The notes below the pieces were generated by a model, which did no database searches, was not told where the DNA came from, and saw only the letters and a list, made by a program, of their open reading frames with translations. From assembly GCF_023151555.2 (NCBI RefSeq), contig NZ_CP100425.1:124001-188000 (forward strand): DNA of 64,000 nucleotides, read 5' to 3'. The translations under genes and the position numbers were made by a program. Position 1 is the stretch's first letter. Each line of letters opens with the position of its first letter. Source of the DNA: Photobacterium sp. CCB-ST2H9. Lineage in GTDB: Bacteria > Pseudomonadota > Gammaproteobacteria > Enterobacterales > Vibrionaceae. This document shows, piece after piece, positions 26,814 through 35,158 of this stretch.

Positions 26814-28163
26814 GTGCTGGCCGCATTAAAAGATGTCACTCTTCACCGTCAGGTTTTCGCACTGGCGCTTCCCATGGTCTTATCGAATATCACGGTACCG
26901 CTGCTCGGGCTGGTGGATGCTGCGGTGATCGGTCATCTGGAGCATGCCTGGTATCTGGGCGGAGTGGCCGTCGGCGGCACCATGATCAGTGTGACCTTCT
27001 GGCTGCTCGGATTTCTGCGGATGGCAACCACCGGGCTGTGTGCTCAGGCGTATGGCGCCAGCAATAAAAAAGCTCAGGCGATGGTGTTGTTGCAGGGGCT
27101 GGCGCTGGCCTGGGGACTGGCGTTACTGCTGATCCTCTGCCACCGCCTGATCGCCGGGACGGTGTTCCATTTCAGTGATGCCAGTGACGCTGTGAAAACC
27201 TATGCGGATCAGTATTTTTCCATCCGGATCTGGGGTGCCCCGGCGGCCCTGGCGAATTTCGTGATCATGGGCTGGCTGCTGGGCAGTCAGAATGCCCGTC
27301 TGCCGATGTGGTTATTGATCATCACTAACAGTGTGAACATTTTGCTGGATGTGGTGTTCGTTCTCGGGCTGGGCTGGCAGGTGAAAGGGGCGGCGGCAGC
27401 ATCGGTGATTGCAGAGTACAGCGGGATGGTGCTGGGCTTGTCTTTTGTATCACGTCAGTGGCTGGTTCACGCGCTGCCGGATTGGCGCAAGCTGCTGAAT
27501 CAGGTCGGTCAGGGGGTTGATCGCTTGCTTCGTCTCAACCGGGATATTTTTTTGCGGAGCTTGTGCCTGCAACTGGCATTCAGTTTTATGACCTTTCAGG
27601 GGGCGAGTCTGGGCGATAATGTCGTGGCTGCCAATGCGGTGCTGATGAGCTTCCTGATGCTGGTGTCCTATGGGATGGACGGTTTTGCCTACGCGATGGA
27701 AGCCATGGTCGGGAAGGCAATTGGCGCCAGAAACAGGGATGCACTCGGGCGGACCCTGATCAGCACGACATTCTGGAGCCTGGTCATTGCTGTGCTGATG
27801 ACACTGGCCTTTTCCTGCTTTGGTCCGCAAATCATCAGTCTGATTTCCGATATTCCCGCGGTTCAGTCAGAAGCTTCCCGTTACTTGCCCTGGCTGGCGG
27901 CTGTGCCTTTGGTCTCGATGTGGTGCTTCTTGCTGGATGGTATTTTCATCGGAGCGACCCGGGGGCGGGAAATGCGGAACAGTATGTTCGTGGCGACCTG
28001 TACATTCTTTCTGATCTGGCAATTATTCCACAGCTTCGGAAACCATGCGCTATGGGCAGCAATGTTGGCGTTTCTTGGCATGCGCGGTCTGTCGCTGGCG
28101 GCTATTTTTGTCTATCAGTGGCAAAAAAATATTTTTCTTGAAGAGGCCAGTGCCAACAAATAG
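26814..28163 (+). CDS. dinF: DinF-type MATE efflux transporter
   Basis: 449 residues with twelve membrane helices, MATE family. DinF-like members export organic cations or oxidants using a sodium or proton gradient. Features are LALPMVLSNITVPLLGLVDAAVIGHL (residues ~17-42), RMATTGLCAQAYGA, GWLLGSQNARLPMWL and YGMDGFAYAMEAMVGKAIGA. GTG at 26814 with GGAG five bases before is preferred; a TTG at 26793 lacks a ribosome site. In E. coli dinF is cotranscribed with lexA; here the oxidase cluster separates them and no LexA box was seen near this gene. Confidence 0.85.
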   Translation: MLAALKDVTLHRQVFALALPMVLSNITVPLLGLVDAAVIGHLEHAWYLGGVAVGGTMISVTFWLLGFLRMATTGLCAQAYGASNKKAQAMVLLQGLALAWGLALLLILCHRLIAGTVFHFSDASDAVKTYADQYFSIRIWGAPAALANFVIMGWLLGSQNARLPMWLLIITNSVNILLDVVFVLGLGWQVKGAAAASVIAEYSGMVLGLSFVSRQWLVHALPDWRKLLNQVGQGVDRLLRLNRDIFLRSLCLQLAFSFMTFQGASLGDNVVAANAVLMSFLMLVSYGMDGFAYAMEAMVGKAIGARNRDALGRTLISTTFWSLVIAVLMTLAFSCFGPQIISLISDIPAVQSEASRYLPWLAAVPLVSMWCFLLDGIFIGATRGREMRNSMFVATCTFFLIWQLFHSFGNHALWAAMLAFLGMRGLSLAAIFVYQWQKNIFLEEASANK

Positions 28164-28270
28164 TTAGCATATTTTATGCTGCTTAATCCATCAGGATCTG
28201 TTTAATCATCTGTCCTTTCTCATTGAAAGTGTTTAAAATATAGCCTGTTTTTTGATTTGACAGGTTGAAA

Positions 28271-28663
28271 ATGAAACGAAAATTCGGTGCTTTTTTATTG
28301 CTTATTATGAGCTTAGGCTGGTGTTTTCATGCGAGTGCCATGCCGTCCGGCTCCAAAATTTCAGTGACGGCTACGGCCTATAATTCGCTGTCTTCCCAGA
28401 CAGACGGGAACCCTTCCATTGCTGCCTGGGGAGACCGGCTCAAACCGGGAATGAAGGCAATTGCAGTCTCCCGGGATCTGCTGAGAATGGGCCTGAAACA
28501 CGGTTCCAAAGTAAAAATCTCCGGTCTGCCGGGTGAATATGTGGTGCTGGATAAAATGCACCGTCGCTGGTCAAAGAAGATTGATATCTACATGGGGCGC
28601 GATGTGAGAGCGGCCAAGAACTGGGGCCGACGAAAGGTAACCATCACGGTCGTCGAAGCCTGA
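28271..28663 (+). CDS. Secreted 3D-domain protein (double-psi beta-barrel)
   Basis: 130 residues. A signal peptide (KFGAFLLLIMSLGWCFHASA) is followed by a 3D domain: VTATAYNSLSSQTDGNPSIAAWGD, then AVSRDLL and EYVVLDKMHRRWSKKIDIYMGRD. The name comes from three conserved aspartates also found in MltA and Rpf-type cell-wall enzymes, so a role in peptidoglycan processing is likely but unproven. ATG at 28271 is chosen over an in-frame TTG at 28265. It is a single-gene unit ending at a strong terminator. Confidence 0.8.
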   Translation: MKRKFGAFLLLIMSLGWCFHASAMPSGSKISVTATAYNSLSSQTDGNPSIAAWGDRLKPGMKAIAVSRDLLRMGLKHGSKVKISGLPGEYVVLDKMHRRWSKKIDIYMGRDVRAAKNWGRRKVTITVVEA

Positions 28664-28740
28664 TACGCAAAATACCTAGCCGAATAATCAACGACATTAT
28701 CCTGATAGGCATTAAGCGAAGTACAAAGCAGACAGACAGC

Positions 28741-28765
28741 AAAAAAGCCGCAGTTGCGGCTTTTT
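28741..28765. terminator. Bidirectional terminator
   Basis: Perfect stem AAAAAGCCGCA / TGCGGCTTTTT around a 2-base GT centre. It lies between the convergent 3D-domain gene and nfuA. Confidence 0.88.
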
Positions 28766-28814
28766 GTTTATCTGTTGTTGAGCGGGTCAGTGTAGGGAGC
28801 TTACCCGATTCAAC

Positions 28815-29393
28815 TCAGTAGTAAGAGTGATCGCCGCGTGCGTGTTCGGTCACATCGCGCACACCGGTCAGTTCACCGCTGAACTCGGCCAGCAGCTGTT
28901 TTTCGATCCCTTCTTTCAAGGTCACGTCGACCATTGAACAGCCATTACAACCGCCGCCGAACTGCAGAATTGCCACGCCGTCTTCGGTGATTTCTGACAG
29001 GGATACATGACCGCCGTGTCCTGCCAGCTGCGGGTTGACCTGAGTCTGGATCACATAGTCCACGCGCTCCATCAGCGGTGCGTCGTTGGACACTTTGCGG
29101 ACTTTGGCGTTCGGTGCTTTCAGGGTCAGCTGAGAGCCCATTTTGTCGGTGACAAAATCGATCTCTGCATCTTCCAGAAATGGCAGGCTCAGCTCATCGA
29201 TATAAGCAGAAAACATGTTGAACTTCAGTTCAGTGTCACTGGCTTCGATGGCTTCCGGCGGACAGTAAGATACGCCGCATTCAGCGTTCGGGGTACCCGG
29301 GTTGACCACGAAGACACGGATGTTGGTGCCTTCCGGCTGCTGGGCCAGCAGCTTAACGAAATGCTGTTGCGCAGTTTCTGAAATAGTAATCAT
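28815..29393 (-). CDS. nfuA: Fe-S biogenesis protein NfuA
   Basis: 192 residues (E. coli 191). NfuA carries a 4Fe-4S cluster to target enzymes, especially under oxidative or iron stress. The N-terminal A-type domain begins [15 protein letters not shown]. The C-terminal NFU domain carries the cluster-binding CNGC in [24 protein letters not shown] at 29393 gives MITISETA; an in-frame GTG two codons earlier has no better ribosome site. It is followed by comF upstream and bioH beyond, as in E. coli and V. cholerae. Confidence 0.96.
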   Translation of the reverse strand: MITISETAQQHFVKLLAQQPEGTNIRVFVVNPGTPNAECGVSYCPPEAIEASDTELKFNMFSAYIDELSLPFLEDAEIDFVTDKMGSQLTLKAPNAKVRKVSNDAPLMERVDYVIQTQVNPQLAGHGGHVSLSEITEDGVAILQFGGGCNGCSMVDVTLKEGIEKQLLAEFSGELTGVRDVTEHARGDHSYY

Positions 29394-29511
29394 AGACACG
29401 ACGTTATACCTGACTTAGTAAGCGTAAAACTTATTCTACTCTCTGGCGCGGGAACACGCACCCATGAATCTTGTGTGGTTTTTTTGAACAGCAGCCCGTC
29501 TCGCCTCCGGA

Positions 29512-30207
29512 TCAGCGCTGATGCGGGGTGAATCCCAGGCAATACACATCAACCCGGCTGACGTGTTGCTGTCTGAGCAATTGTGCCAGAACCGACACCG
29601 TACTGCCGGTAGTGACGACATCGTCCACCAGGGCGACGTGCGCCGGCCACGTTCTACTATTCAGTATAAATGCCTGCCGCAGATTCTGCAGACGGGCCTG
29701 CCGGGTCAGCTGATGCTGAGGGCGGGCCCATTGTGTCCGTCGCAAAGCCCGACTGTCGGTTTCCCCGCCCGTCAGTGCCGCGAGTGCATCCGCCAGCAGG
29801 GCACTCTGGTTGAACCCTCGTATCAGGCGTCGCCAGGGATGCATGGGAACCGGCAGCAGCAGGGGCGCGGGATCGATAAGCTGCGCGGCCAGTAACCGGG
29901 CCAGCGGCTGACTCAGCCAGAACTTGCGCTGAAACTTGTACTGCTGGATCAGACGATTCAGCGGAAACGCATATTCACCCAGCCGGACAAGGTGATCCCA
30001 GGGCGGTGGCTGGCGCAGGCAGTAGCCGCAGTGAGGGACTGGCTCCGGGGTCGTGGCTCCGCATCGGTGGCAGTACGGTGGCTGAGGCAGGCTGGTCAGA
30101 CAGGGCTGACACCACAAGTGATCGCCGTCACGCAGTGGTAAACGACAGAGTGCGCATTGCTGGTTTGGCCAGCGAAAGATTGATCTTACGGCCACAGGGG
30201 ATAACAT
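29512..30207 (-). CDS. comF: ComF family phosphoribosyltransferase-like protein
   Basis: 231 residues. It has N-terminal zinc cysteines (CALC ... CQPC, then CHRC ... CGYC) and a C-terminal phosphoribosyltransferase fold with the PRPP loop VALVDDVVTTGST. ComF homologues support natural DNA uptake; in E. coli the homologue is GntX/YhgH. The start is uncertain: ATG at 30207 is the conservative choice, with others at 30216 and 30270. It is divergent from bioH, the usual arrangement. Confidence 0.88.
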   Translation of the reverse strand: MLSPVAVRSIFRWPNQQCALCRLPLRDGDHLWCQPCLTSLPQPPYCHRCGATTPEPVPHCGYCLRQPPPWDHLVRLGEYAFPLNRLIQQYKFQRKFWLSQPLARLLAAQLIDPAPLLLPVPMHPWRRLIRGFNQSALLADALAALTGGETDSRALRRTQWARPQHQLTRQARLQNLRQAFILNSRTWPAHVALVDDVVTTGSTVSVLAQLLRQQHVSRVDVYCLGFTPHQR

Positions 30208-30242
30208 CCTTGCCATCCGGTTTTTTGGTAAAGGAAGTGTAC

Positions 30243-31055
30243 ATGGCGGCATCGGTCTACTGGCAAACATTCGGTCCCGAGACGGGACAGAGTTCCGATC
30301 TGGTTCTCATTCACGGCTGGGGAATGAACGGCGCCGTGTGGCAGCATCTGGTCCCACAGCTGGAAAGCCGCTACCGGATTCACGTGGTGGATATGCCGGG
30401 CTATGGTCACAGTGCTGAGGTTTCAGCCGGGACCGTCGAAGCGATGGCGGAATCTTTGCTGCACGGTGCGCCGGAAGAAGCCGTCTGGCTGGGCTGGTCA
30501 CTCGGTGGTCTGGTCGCCAAGCAGGCGGCACTGATGGCCCCGGCACGTGTCAGTAAGCTGGTCACCGTTGCGAGTTCTCCCTGTTTTGCGGCCACGGACG
30601 ACTGGCGCGGGATCAAGCCTCAGGTTCTGAGCGATTTCCAGCAGCAGCTCAGTGAAGATTTTGCCATGACCGTCGAACGCTTTATGGCGTTGCAGGCCAT
30701 GGGGAGTCCCACGGCCCGACAGGATATCAAACAGCTCAGGCAGGCTGTGCTGTCTCGTCCGCAACCGTCACTGGCAGCGCTGGCGCAGGGGCTGGAGATG
30801 CTGGCTGAAGTGGATTTACGCAAACATCTGATTCAGATTCGCCAGCCCTGGCTGCGTCTGTATGGCCGGCTGGATGGTCTGGTACCGGCAAAAGTGGCCT
30901 CGGATATGGATCTGCTGGCGCCGGATTCTCAGAAAATGATGTTTACCAAGGCATCACATGCACCTTTTATTTCCCATCCGGAAGATTTCATCGGTGCGCT
31001 GCAAGCCTTTATGGAGGAATCGCTGCCGGAGACTGCCGCGACCACTCCGGTATAA
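30243..31055 (+). CDS. bioH: Pimeloyl-[acyl-carrier protein] methyl ester esterase
   Basis: 270 residues, alpha/beta hydrolase. BioH removes the methyl ester that masks pimeloyl-ACP and so ends the early steps of biotin synthesis. The oxyanion segment LVLIHGWGMNGAVW, nucleophile Ser86 (GWSLGG), Asp211 (RLDGLVP) and His239 (ASHAPF) form the catalytic set. ATG at 30243 with AAGGAAG upstream; the frame is open far upstream over comF but that part is not coding. It is divergent from comF. Confidence 0.94.
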   Translation: MAASVYWQTFGPETGQSSDLVLIHGWGMNGAVWQHLVPQLESRYRIHVVDMPGYGHSAEVSAGTVEAMAESLLHGAPEEAVWLGWSLGGLVAKQAALMAPARVSKLVTVASSPCFAATDDWRGIKPQVLSDFQQQLSEDFAMTVERFMALQAMGSPTARQDIKQLRQAVLSRPQPSLAALAQGLEMLAEVDLRKHLIQIRQPWLRLYGRLDGLVPAKVASDMDLLAPDSQKMMFTKASHAPFISHPEDFIGALQAFMEESLPETAATTPV

Positions 31056-31093
31056 AGATTAAAGTCTGTGATTGGGTGGCCGATAATCTTTGA

Positions 31094-31119
31094 ATCATGG
31101 CGTTTTTTTCTGCCATGAT
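31094..31119 (+). repeat. Inverted repeat in the bioH downstream gap
   Basis: ATCATGGC (31094-31101) and GCCATGAT (31112-31119) form a perfect 8-base stem around a T-rich 10-base loop. No T tract follows. It could be a weak terminator for bioH or an operator for the next gene. Confidence 0.4.
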
Positions 31120-31204
31120 AAAGGTATCAGTGAGGCGCACGGCGGCATGGGCTTGAGTGCGCAGGATGAGTGACAGTGTTGCAGTCTGAAGGAGTCACCA
31201 AAAC

Positions 31205-31669
31205 ATGATCGTGTCGCCCCTGAATGCCGGTATACCGACACTGGCGCCGTCGGTGAATCCGATGACCGAGCAGGCTGCGCGGGACAATAAGGTCCGCGAA
31301 AAAGTCCGCCCGGCCACTGCAAGCCTGGCTTCTGGCAGTGAACCGTCACTGAAAGGCGATGAGAAGCAGATGAAGCGTCCCGGCTGGGATCCCAGTGAGC
31401 ATCCGGATTATGAAGCACTGGATGTTGCCCATCATCAGGGCTACGGTTATCAGCAGGAATTTGAGCAACTGGTTCTGGCGCTGTCGGCTGACAATTATCT
31501 GAAAGATGTCAGCGAGCTGGGTTACAGTATGCACATCCGCCTGCCCCGGGCACTGCTTGAAGAGCTGGGGAAAATCAGTCAGATGGAACGCGTACGCAGT
31601 GTGATCCGTTTTAAATATGCACAGTCGACGGTGCCAAATCCACCGACGGAAATGCTGAAGATTGTCTGA
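31205..31669 (+). CDS. Conserved hypothetical protein between bioH and tex
   Basis: 154 residues, soluble, with no signal peptide or known motif. The N-terminal ~60 residues look disordered and charged. A compact C-terminal half includes DYEALDVAHHQGYGYQQEFEQLVLAL and MHIRLPRALLEELGKISQMERVRSVIRFKYA. A protein of this kind lies at the same position (bioH - unknown - tex) in vibrios. AAGGAG is ten bases before ATG, and a strong terminator follows, so the gene is surely real. I cannot assign a function. Confidence 0.75.
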   Translation: MIVSPLNAGIPTLAPSVNPMTEQAARDNKVREKVRPATASLASGSEPSLKGDEKQMKRPGWDPSEHPDYEALDVAHHQGYGYQQEFEQLVLALSADNYLKDVSELGYSMHIRLPRALLEELGKISQMERVRSVIRFKYAQSTVPNPPTEMLKIV

Positions 31670-31682
31670 GCGCAGCGGATAT

Positions 31683-31712
31683 AAAAAAGGCGGGTCGAAA
31701 CCCGCCTTTTTT
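31683..31712. terminator. Bidirectional terminator, hypothetical gene / tex
   Basis: AAAAAAGGCGGGT (31683-31695) and ACCCGCCTTTTTT pair perfectly around CGAA. It serves two converging genes. Confidence 0.92.
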
Positions 31713-31730
31713 GTTTGTTCCGTGTGAATG

Positions 31731-34049
31731 TTATTTCTTCGCTTTGGCAAACGCCGCAGCAAAAGCACCACCCATGGCGTTGTTACCCGGTTGGTTGTCA
31801 CGTTGCTGGCGGGGCGCATGGCGCTGGTTGTTCTGACGGGCGCCGCCTTTCGGCTTGCGCTCGGCTTCCTGACCCGGCTCATCGCTCAGGCGCATCGACA
31901 TGCCGATTCGCTTGCGCTGCAGGTCGACTTCCATCACTTTCACTTTCACAACGTCACCGGCTTTCACCACTTCTCGCGGATCCGAAACAAACTTGTCCGA
32001 CAGCGCAGAAATGTGGACCAGGCCATCCTGATGAACGCCGACATCGACGAATGCACCAAAGTTGGTCACATTGGTGATCACGCCCTCCAGCACCATGCCC
32101 GGCACCAGATCCTTCACCTCATGGATGCCTTCGGCAAAGGTTGCGGTTTTGAACTCAGGACGTGGGTCACGGCCCGGTTTGTCCAGCTCACCAATGATGT
32201 CGGTCACAGTCGGCAGGCCGACTTCTTCTGTGGTGTAATCGGCTGCTTTCAGGCCGCGCAGGAATTCACTGTTGCCAATCAGCGCATCCAGCGGCTTCCC
32301 GTTTTTAGCCGCGATGTTTTTGACGACATCATAGGATTCCGGGTGAACCGCCGAAGCATCCAGCGGGTTCTTGCCGTTCATAATCCGCAGGAAACCGGCA
32401 CACTGCTCGAACGCTTTCGGCCCCAGACGCGGCACTTTTTTCAGCGTGGTGCGGGCATCAAAGCGGCCGTGCTCGTCACGGTAAGCCACGATATTGCTGG
32501 CAATAGTCGATGACAGACCAGCAACACGGGTCAGCAGGGCAGGTGAGGCCGTATTCACATCCACACCGACGGCGTTCACACAGTCTTCGACCACGGCATC
32601 CAGACGTTTCGCCAGATTGCTCTGGCTGACATCGTGCTGGTACTGGCCCACACCGATGGATTTCGGATCGATTTTCACCAGCTCCGCCAGCGGGTCCTGC
32701 AGGCGTCGGCCAATGGAGACTGCACCGCGCAGCGACACATCCAGATTCGGGAACTCGTTGGCGGCCAGTTCAGATGCGGAGTACACCGATGCACCGGCTT
32801 CGCTGACCATGACGCTCTGAACCTTCAGGTTGTTGTCTTTCAGCAACTGGGCGACAAAGCTGTCTGTTTCACGTGAAGCAGTCCCGTTCCCGATCGCAAT
32901 CAGATCGACATTGTGTTTGGTGATCAGTGCCAGCACAGTGGCGGCCGACTGAGCCACCTGTTTCTGCGGCTGGTGCGGATAGATGGTGGCGGTATCGACC
33001 AGTTTACCTGTGCTGTCGACGACGGCTACTTTACACCCGGTACGAAGGCCCGGGTCAAGTGCCAGTGTCATGCGCGGACCGGCAGGTGCGGCCATCAGCA
33101 GATCTTTCAGGTTATCCGCAAAGACCTGCATCGCGCCGTCTTCAGCTTTCTCGCGCAGGGCCGCCATCAGCTCGGTTTCCATGTGCATCAGAATCTTGAT
33201 GCGCCAGGCCCAGCTGATCACCTGCTTGCGCCAGCTGTCTGCTGGCTGGCTGCCCAGATTCACGCCGTAGTGATCGGCAATCATGACTTCACAGTAAGAG
33301 CCGCGCACACCTTCTTCCTGAGTCGGATCGGCATTCAGTGCCAGCTGCAGGACACCTTCATTGCGGCCGCGGAACATGGCCAGTGCCCGGTGTGACGGGA
33401 CCTGAGACAGCTTTTCATTGTGCTCAAAGTAGTCTTTGAATTTCGCGCCTTCCTGCTCCTTGCCTTCCACCACACGGGCGGTCAGCTCAGCATTGGATTG
33501 CAAGTGGCGGCGGATTTTATCCAGCAGGGCTGCGTCTTCCGCGAAACGTTCCATCAGAATGGCACGCGCGCCGTCCAGCGCGGCTTTGGTATCGGCCACA
33601 CCTTTGTCGGCAGACACATAGCTTGCCGCACTATTTTCCGGATCGTTTTCCGGTTGTGACCACAGCAGGTCAGCCAGCGGTTCCAGACCGGCTTCAATCG
33701 CGATCTGGCCCTTGGTGCGGCGCTTGGGTTTATACGGCAGGTACAAGTCTTCCAGCCGGGTTTTACTGTCGGCCGACAGGATTTCGGCTTCCAGTGCCGG
33801 GGTCAGTTTATCCTGCTCTGAAATCGATTTGAGGATTACCTGACGGCGGTCTTCCAGCTCGCGTAAATAGCCCAGACGGGACTCCAGATTACGCAGTTGG
33901 GTATCGTCCAGCCCGCCGGTAACTTCTTTCCGGTATCGGGCGATGAAAGGGACGGTGTTGCCGTCATCGAGTAGCGCCACGGCTGCGGCAACCTGCTGCG
34001 TGTTGACATTCAGCTCAGACGCAATCAGGTGATTGATACTCGCGGTCAT
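31731..34049 (-). CDS. tex: Tex family RNA-binding transcription accessory protein
   Basis: 772 residues. Tex proteins bind nucleic acid and associate with transcription. Domains in order: N-terminal helical repeats; a YqgF/RNase H-like domain around [20 protein letters not shown]; a helix-hairpin-helix region ([30 protein letters not shown]); and an S1 domain near residues ~650-720 ([36 protein letters not shown]). A basic, Gln/Asn-rich tail ends the protein. In V. cholerae tex neighbours greB; here the NRPS gene lies between them. Confidence 0.95.
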   Translation of the reverse strand: MTASINHLIASELNVNTQQVAAAVALLDDGNTVPFIARYRKEVTGGLDDTQLRNLESRLGYLRELEDRRQVILKSISEQDKLTPALEAEILSADSKTRLEDLYLPYKPKRRTKGQIAIEAGLEPLADLLWSQPENDPENSAASYVSADKGVADTKAALDGARAILMERFAEDAALLDKIRRHLQSNAELTARVVEGKEQEGAKFKDYFEHNEKLSQVPSHRALAMFRGRNEGVLQLALNADPTQEEGVRGSYCEVMIADHYGVNLGSQPADSWRKQVISWAWRIKILMHMETELMAALREKAEDGAMQVFADNLKDLLMAAPAGPRMTLALDPGLRTGCKVAVVDSTGKLVDTATIYPHQPQKQVAQSAATVLALITKHNVDLIAIGNGTASRETDSFVAQLLKDNNLKVQSVMVSEAGASVYSASELAANEFPNLDVSLRGAVSIGRRLQDPLAELVKIDPKSIGVGQYQHDVSQSNLAKRLDAVVEDCVNAVGVDVNTASPALLTRVAGLSSTIASNIVAYRDEHGRFDARTTLKKVPRLGPKAFEQCAGFLRIMNGKNPLDASAVHPESYDVVKNIAAKNGKPLDALIGNSEFLRGLKAADYTTEEVGLPTVTDIIGELDKPGRDPRPEFKTATFAEGIHEVKDLVPGMVLEGVITNVTNFGAFVDVGVHQDGLVHISALSDKFVSDPREVVKAGDVVKVKVMEVDLQRKRIGMSMRLSDEPGQEAERKPKGGARQNNQRHAPRQQRDNQPGNNAMGGAFAAAFAKAKK

Positions 34050-35158
34050 AGAATTCCTTTGGATACAGTTTTTCTCAGGTGGCCCATCTAACCATAATTC
34101 CGCACGTCAGTCAGCGTTCTTGCGCCCGCAATATGTCAGGAGTTTGCCAGCTTCGCGGTCAGGTGTGATCTTTGTGCAGGCGTGAACGGCTGTCTATTCA
34201 CAAAAAGTGGGAAGATATTTCATCCGCCGGGTCTCTGGTCAGAAGAATAATGGTGAAAGATACACTGTATTTTTGAATATGGGGTGAAGGCTCATCACGA
34301 TATTTACGTCAGCAGGTTATTTATTTTAGATTTGTCTTAACTAATGTTGTGGTTTTAATTTTGTGAATATTATTTCTATTTTGTTTCGATTTTATTTTTA
34401 TGTGTTCATGTAAATGAAATTTCAGTTTATTCCGAATGATTTTTTTGATTACTCTGTAATTAACTATACCTAATCTATTTTTATGCACACCAATAGCAAT
34501 ATTATTTTTTATTCATGGGTTGATATGCTGCGCATCCGAAAAATGAATGACACATGACAGCGATATTGTGCTCTCGAGAGCTGGTCGTGTTTGTGGAAAC
34601 AGGGGAAATCTATTTCAGCGCTGAGTTGAATGATTGAGGCGTGATAAGATTTTTCGTGTCTGAGAATATTCAGCCTTATTTTGTTCTTTGTAAATATATT
34701 CTGTTCGGGGAATCATGAAAAGTAACTGGTATTTTAGAGCGTTGATATTTTGTTTGGGGTGAAATGCGACTCACTTCATTGAATTTATTAAATGTGTTTT
34801 TCCATTATTGACAGAATGTCTGGCAAAAGGCATTTCTTTCTCGCACAGATGTAATACCAGAAATATCGAACTCCCAATAAAGTAATCACAGTAAAGAATT
34901 AATTTGAACAAATCTGAAACCTTATTGGTTTTCGGAGAGTTGTACATTGCAGTTGTTCTGGTGTTGCTTTGTCACCCTGTATTCCAGACTCAATGCAGAG
35001 ATGAAAATGATCAATCGGATGCTTTTGCGGTGATGGCCGGTGTCCTGGAATTGTGGCGTTTCATCTGCATAGCCATGGCTGCAGCCATTAATATTTATTC
35101 GCTCCGCTGACGAAAACCAGTGCGCAATGAATGATTCATGCATTAGAAGGATATTATT
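34050..35158. other. AT-rich leader region before the NRPS gene
   Basis: About 1.1 kb without a convincing gene. 34050-34250 has normal composition and should hold the tex promoter. 34260-34900 is markedly AT-rich, with long A/T runs, and is a likely H-NS-type silencing target. A 68-codon frame (34904-35110) starts at TTG with no ribosome site and is overlapped by a minus-strand frame; neither is convincing. The NRPS promoter must lie here but I could not place it. Confidence 0.5.

Noticed and set aside
31728..33659. Several long plus-strand frames across tex
   Set aside because: They are antisense shadows of a full-length, motif-rich tex gene.
34904..35110. 68-codon frame upstream of the NRPS
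   Set aside because: TTG start with no ribosome site and no family resemblance, though it has hydrophobic stretches. A minus-strand frame over the same bases (34922-35194) is no better.
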